Assembly (NCBI GenBank): GCA_024711345.1 | Contig: JANJTA010000027.1 | Coordinates: 1-59,562, forward strand | DNA: 59,562 bases | Direction: 5' to 3' | DNA from: Rhodanobacter sp. | Lineage (GTDB): Bacteria; Pseudomonadota; Gammaproteobacteria; Xanthomonadales; Rhodanobacteraceae | The notes under the pieces: model-generated | The model's input: the letters and a program-made list of their open reading frames with translations, nothing else | What the model was told of the DNA's origin: nothing | The model's database searches: none | Shown here: positions 7,818-15,299 of the stretch, piece by piece | Layout of the letters: each line of letters starts with the position of its first letter | Position numbering within the stretch: position 1 is the stretch's first letter | Made by a program: the position numbers and the translations under genes

Positions 7818-8387
7818 ATGTGCGGTCCGTGGTGGCGACAATGGCTGCAGTGGTGCCCGCAGGCGATCGGTGCGGATGCCTGCCGGCGCCGGCTGCGCAT
7901 GACGCCCGCCGCCCTGGCCGCCTCGCTGCCGGCGCTCGGCAGCGTGTTGTACATGCCGCTGGCGGAGAGCGGCACGGGCCTGCCGCCGCAGCCGGACGGC
8001 GTGCTGGTGGAGACGCCGCTGCTGGCGCCACTGCTGCGCGTGCATGGACTGCTGGCAGTTTGCGAGGTCACGCTGGACGGGCCGCGCGAATGGATCGACG
8101 GCCTCGATCGCGACGGCCGCCCATGCGTGCGCCTGCACCTGCTGCCGGACACCGACTACCTGGGCTGGGACCGCCTGCTCGCCCGCGGCGAGCCGGCGCC
8201 GGCAATGCCGCACGCTCCGCATATGCAGGCGCTCGACGCCTGTCCGCTGCGCTTCCACTGGCGCCGGCTGGCCGGTTTCGACCTGCTGCGCGGCGAGAGG
8301 GTCATCCGGCTGTCGCCGCTGGGCCGCCAGCTGGCCGCCCGGATCGCCCGCGCGCACGCCGGGCAGGGCGCGCGGCAGCCTCGCTAG
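7818..8387 (+). CDS. hypothetical protein following hemP
   Basis: I do not recognise this 189-residue protein. It has no signal peptide or membrane segment. It is rich in Leu, Arg and Pro and starts MCGPWWRQWLQWCPQ. A mid-section PDTDYLGWDRLLARGE is followed by RFHWRRLAGFDLLRGERVIRLSPLG. It lies 89 bases after hemP with a GGAGG-like ribosome site before the ATG, so it is probably transcribed from the same Fur-controlled promoter. A role in heme or iron use is inference from that position only. Its stop codon overlaps that of the convergent flavoprotein gene in CTAG. Confidence 0.6.
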   Translation: MCGPWWRQWLQWCPQAIGADACRRRLRMTPAALAASLPALGSVLYMPLAESGTGLPPQPDGVLVETPLLAPLLRVHGLLAVCEVTLDGPREWIDGLDRDGRPCVRLHLLPDTDYLGWDRLLARGEPAPAMPHAPHMQALDACPLRFHWRRLAGFDLLRGERVIRLSPLGRQLAARIARAHAGQGARQPR

Positions 8388-10489
8388 GAACGGCCGGCGG
8401 ACGGCTGTTCGCCGGGGCGCAACAGGTTGCCGGCGTCCGCGCTGTGGAAATGCCGCTTGAAGGCGACTTCGCCGGAAACCGGCTCCTCCAGCTCGCGCGC
8501 GTAACGATGGCCGGCATAGACCGCGTGCGCGATCAGGCCCGGCGCCTCGGCGTCGCCGACGCAGCGCACGCTGCGAATGCCGGCATCCGTCCATGCCGCC
8601 TCGCGCTGCTGCAGTTCCTGGTACAGCGCATCGTCGGGCAGGCGCGCGGTGACGGTGACCACGGCGTCGCAGGCCAGCTCGCGCTGGCGATGGGTCCACA
8701 CGTCCTCGACGGTGAGCGTGCCGCCGTCGTAGCCGACGATGTCGTGCGACACCAGCGCCTCGATGCCGAGCTCGGCCATGCGCTTGCGCACATGCCGGTA
8801 GTCCAGCGTGTTCAGCGTCCACGGCGCGAGGCTGTCCTCGGGCGTGAGATGGATCACCTCGCAGCCGCGCCGGCGCAGCAGCTCGGCGGCGACGCTGGCG
8901 TGGTAGTAGCCGTCGTCGTCGAATACCACCACGCGGCCTTGCGGAACGCGGCCGTCGATCAGGTCGTCGACGGTGAACACGCGCGGATTGCCCGCGAAGC
9001 CGGGCAGGGCAAAGCCATGGCTGCGCCCGCAGCCGTCGTGGCGCCAGTGGCAGCCGGTGGCCAGCACCACGTGCTCGGCGCCGAAATCCAGCACGTCCTG
9101 CGCGCTCAAGGCCGAATCGAGATAGACGGCCACGTTCGCCAGCTTGTGGATCTGGCCCACGCGCCAGTCGCGCACGCGTGCCCATTCGGCCAGGCCCGGC
9201 AGGCGCGCCTCGCGGGTCACGCGGCCGCCGAGCTCCCTGCGCGCTTCGGCCAGGCTCACCTCGTAGCCGCGCTGGCCCAGTGCGCGCGCGGCCTCCAGCC
9301 CGGCCGGACCGGCGCCGACCACCAGCACGCGCGCCGCCGTGCGTGCCGGCGCGATGCGTTCCGGGTGCCATCCCTTGCGCCATTCCTCGCCCATGGTCGG
9401 GTTCTGCGTGCAGCGGATCGGCGAGATGGTCATGTCACCCGAGACGCAGACGTTGCAGCCGATGCATTCGCGGATGTCGTCGACGCGGCCCTCCTCGATC
9501 TTCCTCGGCAGGAACGGGTCGGCAATGGACGGGCGCGCGCAGCCGATCAGGTCCAGCACGCCGCGCTTGAGCTGCGACACCATGGTGTCCGGCGAGGTGA
9601 AGCGGCCCACGCCGACCACCGGCTTGCTGGTGGCCTGCTTGACGAACGCGATGAACGATTCCTGCGCGCCTTCGCCGGCGAAGCGCGAGGGCACCGAGTC
9701 GTTGTACCAGGCGGCGAGGTTCACGTCCCACAGGTCGGGCAGCTCGGCCAGCATGCCGACGATGTCCTGCGCCTCGGCCAGCTCCACGCCGCCGGGGCCG
9801 AGTCCTTCCTCGACCGCAAAGCGCAGTGCCACCGCGCAGGTGTCGCCGACCGCCTCCTTGGTGTCCTGCAGCACCTCGCGCAGCAACCGCACGCGGTTCT
9901 CCAGCGCGCCGCCGTATTCGTCGCTGCGCTGGTTGCGCCGGCGCTGCAGGAAGTGCATCGCCAGCGACAGGTCGTGCGCGGCGTAGACGTAGATGATGTC
10001 CATGCCGGCGCGCTTGCCGCGGACTGCCGCCTCGCGGTGCCAGCGCCGGTACTCGCGGATGTCGTGCTTGGTCATCGCCCGCGCCTGGTGCGGGTAGCCG
10101 TACTTGGTCGGCTGCGCCGACGGCGCGATCAGCACCTCGCGCGAATACAGGTTGGAGGCGGTCGGACCGTTGTGCGACAGCTCCAGCGCCGCCAGCGCGC
10201 CGTGCGCGTGCACCTGGTCGCACATCAGCGCCAGCGCGGGGATGTCGCGGTCGTCCCACAGCCGCGCCTCGACGTAGGGCGTGAGGTCGCCGCTGGGGTG
10301 GATCTCGCATTCCTCGGTGGAGACCACGGCCCAGCCGCCGGCGGCCTTCATCTCGCGCATGGCCGCGTGCGCCAGCGGCATCGCGTGGCCCATGCCGTTG
10401 CAATGCGGCACCTGGAAGAAGCGGTTCTTCGCGGTGACCGGGCCGATCTGCACCGGTTCGAACAGGATGTCGTAGCGCGGATCCCTCAT
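8384..10489 (-). CDS. trimethylamine/dimethylamine-dehydrogenase-like iron-sulfur flavoprotein
   Basis: This 701-residue enzyme has an Old-Yellow-Enzyme FMN barrel (about 1-340), a 4Fe-4S site (CIGCNVC plus a Cys 12 residues later) and a C-terminal FAD/NAD-like domain starting VLVVGAGPAGLEAARAL. Cys30 in RFFQVPHC corresponds to the cysteine that binds FMN covalently in trimethylamine dehydrogenase. The substrate-bowl residue Tyr60 is replaced by Glu60 in STEECEIH. The family oxidatively N-demethylates amines, and DgcA-type relatives act on dimethylglycine. Neighbours are a permease (4-base overlap) and a Rieske oxygenase, so a methylated amine such as a betaine derivative is the likely substrate class. 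Confidence 0.85.
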   Translation of the reverse strand: MRDPRYDILFEPVQIGPVTAKNRFFQVPHCNGMGHAMPLAHAAMREMKAAGGWAVVSTEECEIHPSGDLTPYVEARLWDDRDIPALALMCDQVHAHGALAALELSHNGPTASNLYSREVLIAPSAQPTKYGYPHQARAMTKHDIREYRRWHREAAVRGKRAGMDIIYVYAAHDLSLAMHFLQRRRNQRSDEYGGALENRVRLLREVLQDTKEAVGDTCAVALRFAVEEGLGPGGVELAEAQDIVGMLAELPDLWDVNLAAWYNDSVPSRFAGEGAQESFIAFVKQATSKPVVGVGRFTSPDTMVSQLKRGVLDLIGCARPSIADPFLPRKIEEGRVDDIRECIGCNVCVSGDMTISPIRCTQNPTMGEEWRKGWHPERIAPARTAARVLVVGAGPAGLEAARALGQRGYEVSLAEARRELGGRVTREARLPGLAEWARVRDWRVGQIHKLANVAVYLDSALSAQDVLDFGAEHVVLATGCHWRHDGCGRSHGFALPGFAGNPRVFTVDDLIDGRVPQGRVVVFDDDGYYHASVAAELLRRRGCEVIHLTPEDSLAPWTLNTLDYRHVRKRMAELGIEALVSHDIVGYDGGTLTVEDVWTHRQRELACDAVVTVTARLPDDALYQELQQREAAWTDAGIRSVRCVGDAEAPGLIAHAVYAGHRYARELEEPVSGEVAFKRHFHSADAGNLLRPGEQPSAGRS

Positions 10490-11808
10490 TCCGGAATGAC
10501 CTCGGCGGGCGGCCCGTTCCGGCGGCGCAGGCGCATGAGCGCGTACAGCGGCAGGCCCGCGGCGATCAGCCCCAGCGCGTACACGAACGGCTCATGGCCG
10601 ATGCCGATGAAGGCGAAGACCACGAACAGTACGCAGGCGACGGCGATGAGCAGCACCCGCGGCGAGGCGCAGGCCGCGGTGCGCCGCCGCCACAGCACGA
10701 TCAGCGCGAGCGCGCAGCACAGGTAGAGCGGCAGGTTGGCCGCGGTCACCACCCGGGTGAGGAAGGTGAATGCCGCCACCAGCGACTTGCTGTAGCTCAT
10801 GCCGACCATCGCCGAGGCGAGCGCGCCGGTCACCAGCAGCGCCACCGCCGGCGCGCCGTGGCGGTTGTTGCGTGCCAGCACTGCCGGCAGCACGCCGCTG
10901 CACGCCATGGTGCGGGTCAGCTCGCCGGCGAGCAGGGTCCAGCCGTTGAGCGCGCCCAGCCCGCTGATCACCACGAACAATGCCAGCCAGCGCCCGGAGC
11001 CGGCGGCGGCGAAGCGGTCCATCAGCAGCGCGAACGGCGCGTTCGCTTCGGCCAGCTCCGCCTGGCGGATCAGCAGCAGCGGCACCGCCGAGACGACGAT
11101 GTAGACGACCGCGGTAAGCACGGTGCCGGTCATGGTCGAGCGCGGAATGGTGCGCGCCGGGTCGTCCACCCGCGCCGCCGGCACGCTGGCCGATTCGATG
11201 CCGAGCATCGCGAACAGCGCGATGGTCGCGGCCGCGGTCACGCCGCCCAGGGTGATCGGCGTGGTCGGCGGGTGCGCGGCGTAACTCGCCGGCGCGGTCA
11301 GCAGCAGCCAGCCGCCGAGCAGCGCGATGGCCAGCATCGGCAGCAGCTTCAGCGCGGTGGTGACGATCTGCACGCCGCCGCCGGTGCGCACGCCGAACAG
11401 GTTGATCGCCACCACCACCCACAGCAGGCCCAATGCGAACGCCGCCGGCGGCAGCGCGCCCAGCGGCGGGAACACCACCGCCATGTAACCGACCACGCCG
11501 GTGGCGAGCGCGGCGTTGGTGAGCCATAGCGACACCCAGTATGCCCACAGCGCCAGGTACGCCAGCGGCTCGCCCAGGGTCTGGCGGATGTAGCCGTATG
11601 GGCCGCCGGCGTGGGGCAGCGCATGGGCCAGGTGCGAGAACACGCGGGCCAGCGCCAGGCAGCCGGCCAGCACGATGACCCAGCCGATCAGCGCGTTGAA
11701 GCCGAACGGCGCCAGCGACGCCGGCAGCACGAAGATGCCCATGCCGATGACGTTGCCGACGACCAGCGCGGTGCAGGTCCAGAAGCCGATCTTGTTGCCG
11801 TCGTGCAT
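10486..11808 (-). CDS. APC-superfamily amino acid/amine permease
   Basis: This 440-residue integral membrane protein has about twelve hydrophobic helices and the APC-type helix-1 motif VVGNVIGMGIFVLPASLAPFG. It resembles the arginine/agmatine antiporter (AdiC) and related basic amino acid or amine exchangers. It lies between the Rieske oxygenase and the TMADH-like gene on the same strand and overlaps the latter by four bases. It is therefore the likely importer of the methylated substrate of this operon. The exact substrate cannot be read from the sequence. Confidence 0.87.
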   Translation of the reverse strand: MHDGNKIGFWTCTALVVGNVIGMGIFVLPASLAPFGFNALIGWVIVLAGCLALARVFSHLAHALPHAGGPYGYIRQTLGEPLAYLALWAYWVSLWLTNAALATGVVGYMAVVFPPLGALPPAAFALGLLWVVVAINLFGVRTGGGVQIVTTALKLLPMLAIALLGGWLLLTAPASYAAHPPTTPITLGGVTAAATIALFAMLGIESASVPAARVDDPARTIPRSTMTGTVLTAVVYIVVSAVPLLLIRQAELAEANAPFALLMDRFAAAGSGRWLALFVVISGLGALNGWTLLAGELTRTMACSGVLPAVLARNNRHGAPAVALLVTGALASAMVGMSYSKSLVAAFTFLTRVVTAANLPLYLCCALALIVLWRRRTAACASPRVLLIAVACVLFVVFAFIGIGHEPFVYALGLIAAGLPLYALMRLRRRNGPPAEVIPE

Positions 11809-11852
11809 GCTGGGTCAGTTTGAGGGGCGCGGCCGGCCGCGACGGTTCGTGC

Positions 11853-12923
11853 TCATGCGGATTCGCCGGCGGGACCAGCGTAGGCCGCGCGCAGCAGGTT
11901 CTGGAAATGCCAGACGCCGCCCTCGCGCTTCGGGTTCAGCCGGCCGGGCACGTAGTGGCCGGAGGCCAGGCCCAACTGCACCGCCTCGCAGATCGCGATG
12001 TCCTCGTGCTGCACCTCGTCGCTGAAACCCTGGTCGGCGGCGATGCGCGCCTGCGCAGCCTCGTCCTGCGCGTAGTAGTAGTCGAACACCACGCGGCAGC
12101 GGCCCGGCCCCAGCGGCAGGATGCGGTTGGTCTGCATGCGCCCCGGCATGATGTTGAGCATCACGTTGGGGTAGACGAAGTAGTAGAACGCCTCGCCGTC
12201 GCCGTAGATGTCGGCGCTGTTGCGCAGCGGCGAGGACTGCAGCGAGTGCCACGGGAACAGCTCGGTGTCGTAGGCGCGGTAGTCGAGCACCCGCGACAGG
12301 CCCGGGTGCACGTGCGGCAGGTGGTAGCCCTCGAGGAAGTTGTCGACGTAGACCTTCCAGTTGCAGTCGATGTCATAGTTGTCGCGGCGCAGGTAGCGCA
12401 TCGCCGACAGGTCGATCGGCGCAATGCGCTCGGCGATGCCGCCGTAGACCTCCTCGAACGCCGGCACCTCCGGGTCGAGCGCCACGAACACCAGGCCCTG
12501 CCATTCGTGCACGCGCAGCGGCGGCAGGCGGATGTCCTCGACCTTGAAATCACAGGCGTCCTGCATCTCGGGCGCACTGCGCAGCTGGCCTTCCAGCGTA
12601 TAGGTCCAGCCGTGGTACTTGCAGTGCAGGGCACGCGCGCCCTTGCCGTCGCACAGCGCCAGCGGGCCGGCGCGGTGGCGGCAGACATTGGGGAAGGCGC
12701 GCAGCACGCCGTCCGCGCCGCGCACCAGCAGGATGGGCACCCCGGCGATCTGCCCGACGGCATGGTCGCCGGGCTCCGCCAGTTGCCCTTGGTGGGCCAT
12801 CAACTGCCAGCTGCGCGCGAATACCGCGCGCTGTTCCATCGCCAGCATCGCGTCGCCGGCATAGTAGCGGGCGGGCAGAGCGTGCGCGCGGTTGAGTTCC
12901 TCGGCCATGGTGTCGTCAGGCAT
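11853..12923 (-). CDS. Rieske non-heme iron oxygenase, large subunit (quaternary-amine type)
   Basis: This 356-residue oxygenase component holds a Rieske 2Fe-2S centre with ligands Cys81 and His83 in CRHRAG and Cys101 and His104 in CKYHGW. Its mononuclear iron site lies in DNFLEGYHLPHVHPGL. Together with HEDIAICEAVQLGL in the C-terminal domain this resembles the GbcA, stachydrine-demethylase and CntA group. Those enzymes hydroxylate N-methyl or carnitine carbon atoms. No reductase partner (GbcB/CntB) is present nearby. It is probably the first gene of a three-gene operon with the permease and the TMADH-like demethylase. Confidence 0.85.
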   Translation of the reverse strand: MPDDTMAEELNRAHALPARYYAGDAMLAMEQRAVFARSWQLMAHQGQLAEPGDHAVGQIAGVPILLVRGADGVLRAFPNVCRHRAGPLALCDGKGARALHCKYHGWTYTLEGQLRSAPEMQDACDFKVEDIRLPPLRVHEWQGLVFVALDPEVPAFEEVYGGIAERIAPIDLSAMRYLRRDNYDIDCNWKVYVDNFLEGYHLPHVHPGLSRVLDYRAYDTELFPWHSLQSSPLRNSADIYGDGEAFYYFVYPNVMLNIMPGRMQTNRILPLGPGRCRVVFDYYYAQDEAAQARIAADQGFSDEVQHEDIAICEAVQLGLASGHYVPGRLNPKREGGVWHFQNLLRAAYAGPAGESA

Positions 12924-13234
12924 GAGCAGATTCGATCCCCGGATAGATGGGCGCGACGGGCAGCCGTCTTACGGAGCTTCCATGTTCCCCTGTCGTCTCG
13001 CGCCCGCAACAGTGTTCGCTGATCCAGCCTAGCGCCTCCGTCGAAGCGGGAGCAACCGGTACCGGTGCCGGCATGTTTGCCGGCACCTACTATCTACCGG
13101 TCGGAATCGGTTGTAGATTGCGACGATTCCTGCGAGGAGCCGCAGCCGTCCATGTCACGCGCCGTACCCCGGCTGTGCCGCCGCCCGAGACTCGACCCTC
13201 GCGGGCGGGGTGCACCGTTGCAGCGGAGACAGTC
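12924..13234. promoter_or_regulatory. divergent intergenic region, Rieske operon / sulfotransferase-receptor operon
   Basis: About 310 bases without a credible gene separate two divergent operons and must hold both promoters. The most visible structure is the perfect inverted repeat at 13064-13087. An open frame runs through the region toward the sulfotransferase gene, but its low-complexity translation has no family support. Confidence 0.5.
13064..13087. promoter_or_regulatory. perfect 10-base inverted repeat, possible operator or hairpin
   Basis: GGTGCCGGCA and TGCCGGCACC flank a TGTT loop and are preceded by a smaller ACCGGTACCGGT repeat. No U tract follows, so it is a poor terminator. 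Its place in the divergent region makes an operator or leader hairpin more likely. Confidence 0.35.
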
Positions 13235-15253
13235 GTGACGGGCGCGCAGGCCGTCGGCACGCTGGACCAGGCGCTGGCCCACGCGGCACACCTGCTGGAG
13301 CGAAACCCGGCGCTGGCCATCGAACAGCTCGACGAGATACTGCAGGCGGTCCCGGGCCATCCGGTGGCCTTGCACCTGCTGGCCGCCGCGCGCTCGCTGC
13401 AAGGGGATACGCAGGGCGCGCTCGACCTGCTGGTGCCCCTGGCGCAGGCCCAGCCGACGTGGGCCATGGTCCATGTCGACCTGGGGCTGGCCTTCGGCCG
13501 CTGCGGGCGCGGGCAGGAAGCGATCCAGGCGCTGCGCCGCGCGGTGGCGCTGAAGCCCGACCTGCCGCAGGCGTGGCGCGCGCTTGGCGACCACCTGATG
13601 GCGGCCGGCGAGCAGGCGGCGGCGGATGCGGCGTACGCCAGCCACGTGCGCTACTCCACCCGCGACCCGCGCCTGCTGGCCGCCGCCGTCGCCCTGGTCG
13701 AGAACCGCATCCCCGAGGCCGAGGCGCGGCTGCGCGAGCACCTGAAGCAGGCGCCGACCGACGTGGCGGCGATCCGCATGTTCGCCGAGGTCGCTGCCCG
13801 GCTGGGCCGCAACGAGGACGCCCTGCACCTGCTCGAACGCTGCCTGGAGCTGGCGCCGAGCTTCCAGGAGGCGCGCCGCAACTACGCGCTGGTCCTGCAT
13901 CGCAGCAACCAGCCGGAGCAGGCGCTGGTGCAGATCGAGCGCCTGCTGGCGGCCGATCCGGGGCACCTGGGCTGCCGCAATCTCAAGGCGGTGGTGCTGT
14001 GCCGGGTCGGCGACTACGAGTCGGCCATCGGCATCTATGCCGATCTGCTGGAACACTACCCGCGCAATGCGAAGGTATGGGTGAGCTATGGGCATGCGCT
14101 GAAAACCGCCGGGTATACCGAGCGCGCCATCGCCGCGTATCGCCGCAGCCTGGAGCTCGAACCGTCGTTCGGCGAGGTCTGGTGGAGCCTGGCCAACCTG
14201 AAGACCTTCCGTTTCAGTACCGACGAGCTGGCCGCGATGCGCGGGCAGCTGGCGCGCGCGGACCTGGCCGAGGACGACCGCCTGCACCTGGAGTTCGCCG
14301 TCGGCAAGGCATGGGAAGACGCCGGCGAGTACGAGACGTCGTTCCGGCATTATGCGCGGGGCAACGCGATCCGCCGCGCGCAGGTGCACTACAGCGCCGA
14401 CGACACCAGTGCGCGGGTGCGCTACATCCGCGAACACTACACGCGCGAGTTCTTCGCCGCGCGCGCCGGCGCCGGCAGCCCGGCGCCCGACCCGGTCTTC
14501 GTGGTCGGCCTGCCGCGCGCCGGCTCCACCCTGATCGAGCAGATCCTGTCCAGCCACAGCCAGGTCGAGGGCACGATGGAGCTGCCCGAGGTCACCTCGA
14601 TCGCGCGCCTGCTGCGCCTGCAGGGCGACGCCGACGAGGCGATGCCCTACCACGGCGCACTGGCGGCGTTGGACGCCGACGCGCTGCGCGCGCTCGGCGA
14701 GCGCTATCTCGCGCACACCCGGATCCAGCGCAAGACCGCGGTGCCGCTGTTCATCGACAAGATGCCGAACAACTTCATGCACCTCGGCCTGATCCACCTG
14801 ATGCTGCCGAACGCGAAGATCATCGACGCGCGCCGGCACCCGCTGGCCTGCGGCTTCTCGGCCTTCAAGCAGCACTTCGCGCGCGGCCAGGGCTTCAGCT
14901 ACGACCTCGGCGACATCGGGCGCTACTACCGCGATTACGTGGCGCTGATGGCGCATTTCGACGCCGTGCTGCCGGGGCGCGTGCACCGCGTGGTGTACGA
15001 ACGCATGGTCGAGGACACCGAGGGCGAGGTGCGTCGCCTGCTGGATTATTGCGGCCTGCCGTTCGAGGCGTCGTGCCTGCGGTTCTTCCAGAATCCGCGG
15101 CCGGTGCGCACGGCCAGTTCGGAACAGGTGCGCCAGCCGATCTACCGCGAGGGGGTGGATCACTGGCGCCATTACGCCGCATGGTTGGGGCCGCTAGCGT
15201 CGGCGCTGGGACCGGTGCTGGAGAGCTACCCCGACGTACCGGTATGGGAGTGA
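13235..15253 (+). CDS. TPR-repeat sulfotransferase family protein
   Basis: This protein of about 672 residues has tetratricopeptide repeats in roughly its first 380 residues (repeated A-W/Y-G helical pairs such as WVSYGHALKTAGYTERAIAA). A sulfotransferase domain begins near residue 418. There DPVFVVGLPRAGSTLIEQIL carries the phosphosulfate-binding loop, and KIIDARRHPLACGFSAFKQ is the second PAPS-binding element. It should transfer sulfate from PAPS to an unknown acceptor. I chose GTG 13235, which follows CGGAGA; longer in-frame starts lack family support. It is 46 bases upstream of a TonB-dependent receptor and very likely co-transcribed with it. Confidence 0.83.
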   Translation: MTGAQAVGTLDQALAHAAHLLERNPALAIEQLDEILQAVPGHPVALHLLAAARSLQGDTQGALDLLVPLAQAQPTWAMVHVDLGLAFGRCGRGQEAIQALRRAVALKPDLPQAWRALGDHLMAAGEQAAADAAYASHVRYSTRDPRLLAAAVALVENRIPEAEARLREHLKQAPTDVAAIRMFAEVAARLGRNEDALHLLERCLELAPSFQEARRNYALVLHRSNQPEQALVQIERLLAADPGHLGCRNLKAVVLCRVGDYESAIGIYADLLEHYPRNAKVWVSYGHALKTAGYTERAIAAYRRSLELEPSFGEVWWSLANLKTFRFSTDELAAMRGQLARADLAEDDRLHLEFAVGKAWEDAGEYETSFRHYARGNAIRRAQVHYSADDTSARVRYIREHYTREFFAARAGAGSPAPDPVFVVGLPRAGSTLIEQILSSHSQVEGTMELPEVTSIARLLRLQGDADEAMPYHGALAALDADALRALGERYLAHTRIQRKTAVPLFIDKMPNNFMHLGLIHLMLPNAKIIDARRHPLACGFSAFKQHFARGQGFSYDLGDIGRYYRDYVALMAHFDAVLPGRVHRVVYERMVEDTEGEVRRLLDYCGLPFEASCLRFFQNPRPVRTASSEQVRQPIYREGVDHWRHYAAWLGPLASALGPVLESYPDVPVWE

Positions 15254-15299
15254 TGGCTGAATCCGATGGATTGTCGTGGACTTTCGAGGGGAGGGGCTT

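Noticed and set aside
12947..13234. Upstream extension of the TPR-sulfotransferase frame by 96 residues
   Set aside because: The added sequence is low-complexity, has no signal peptide or domain, crosses the inverted repeat and would overlap the control region; GTG 13235 has a ribosome site.
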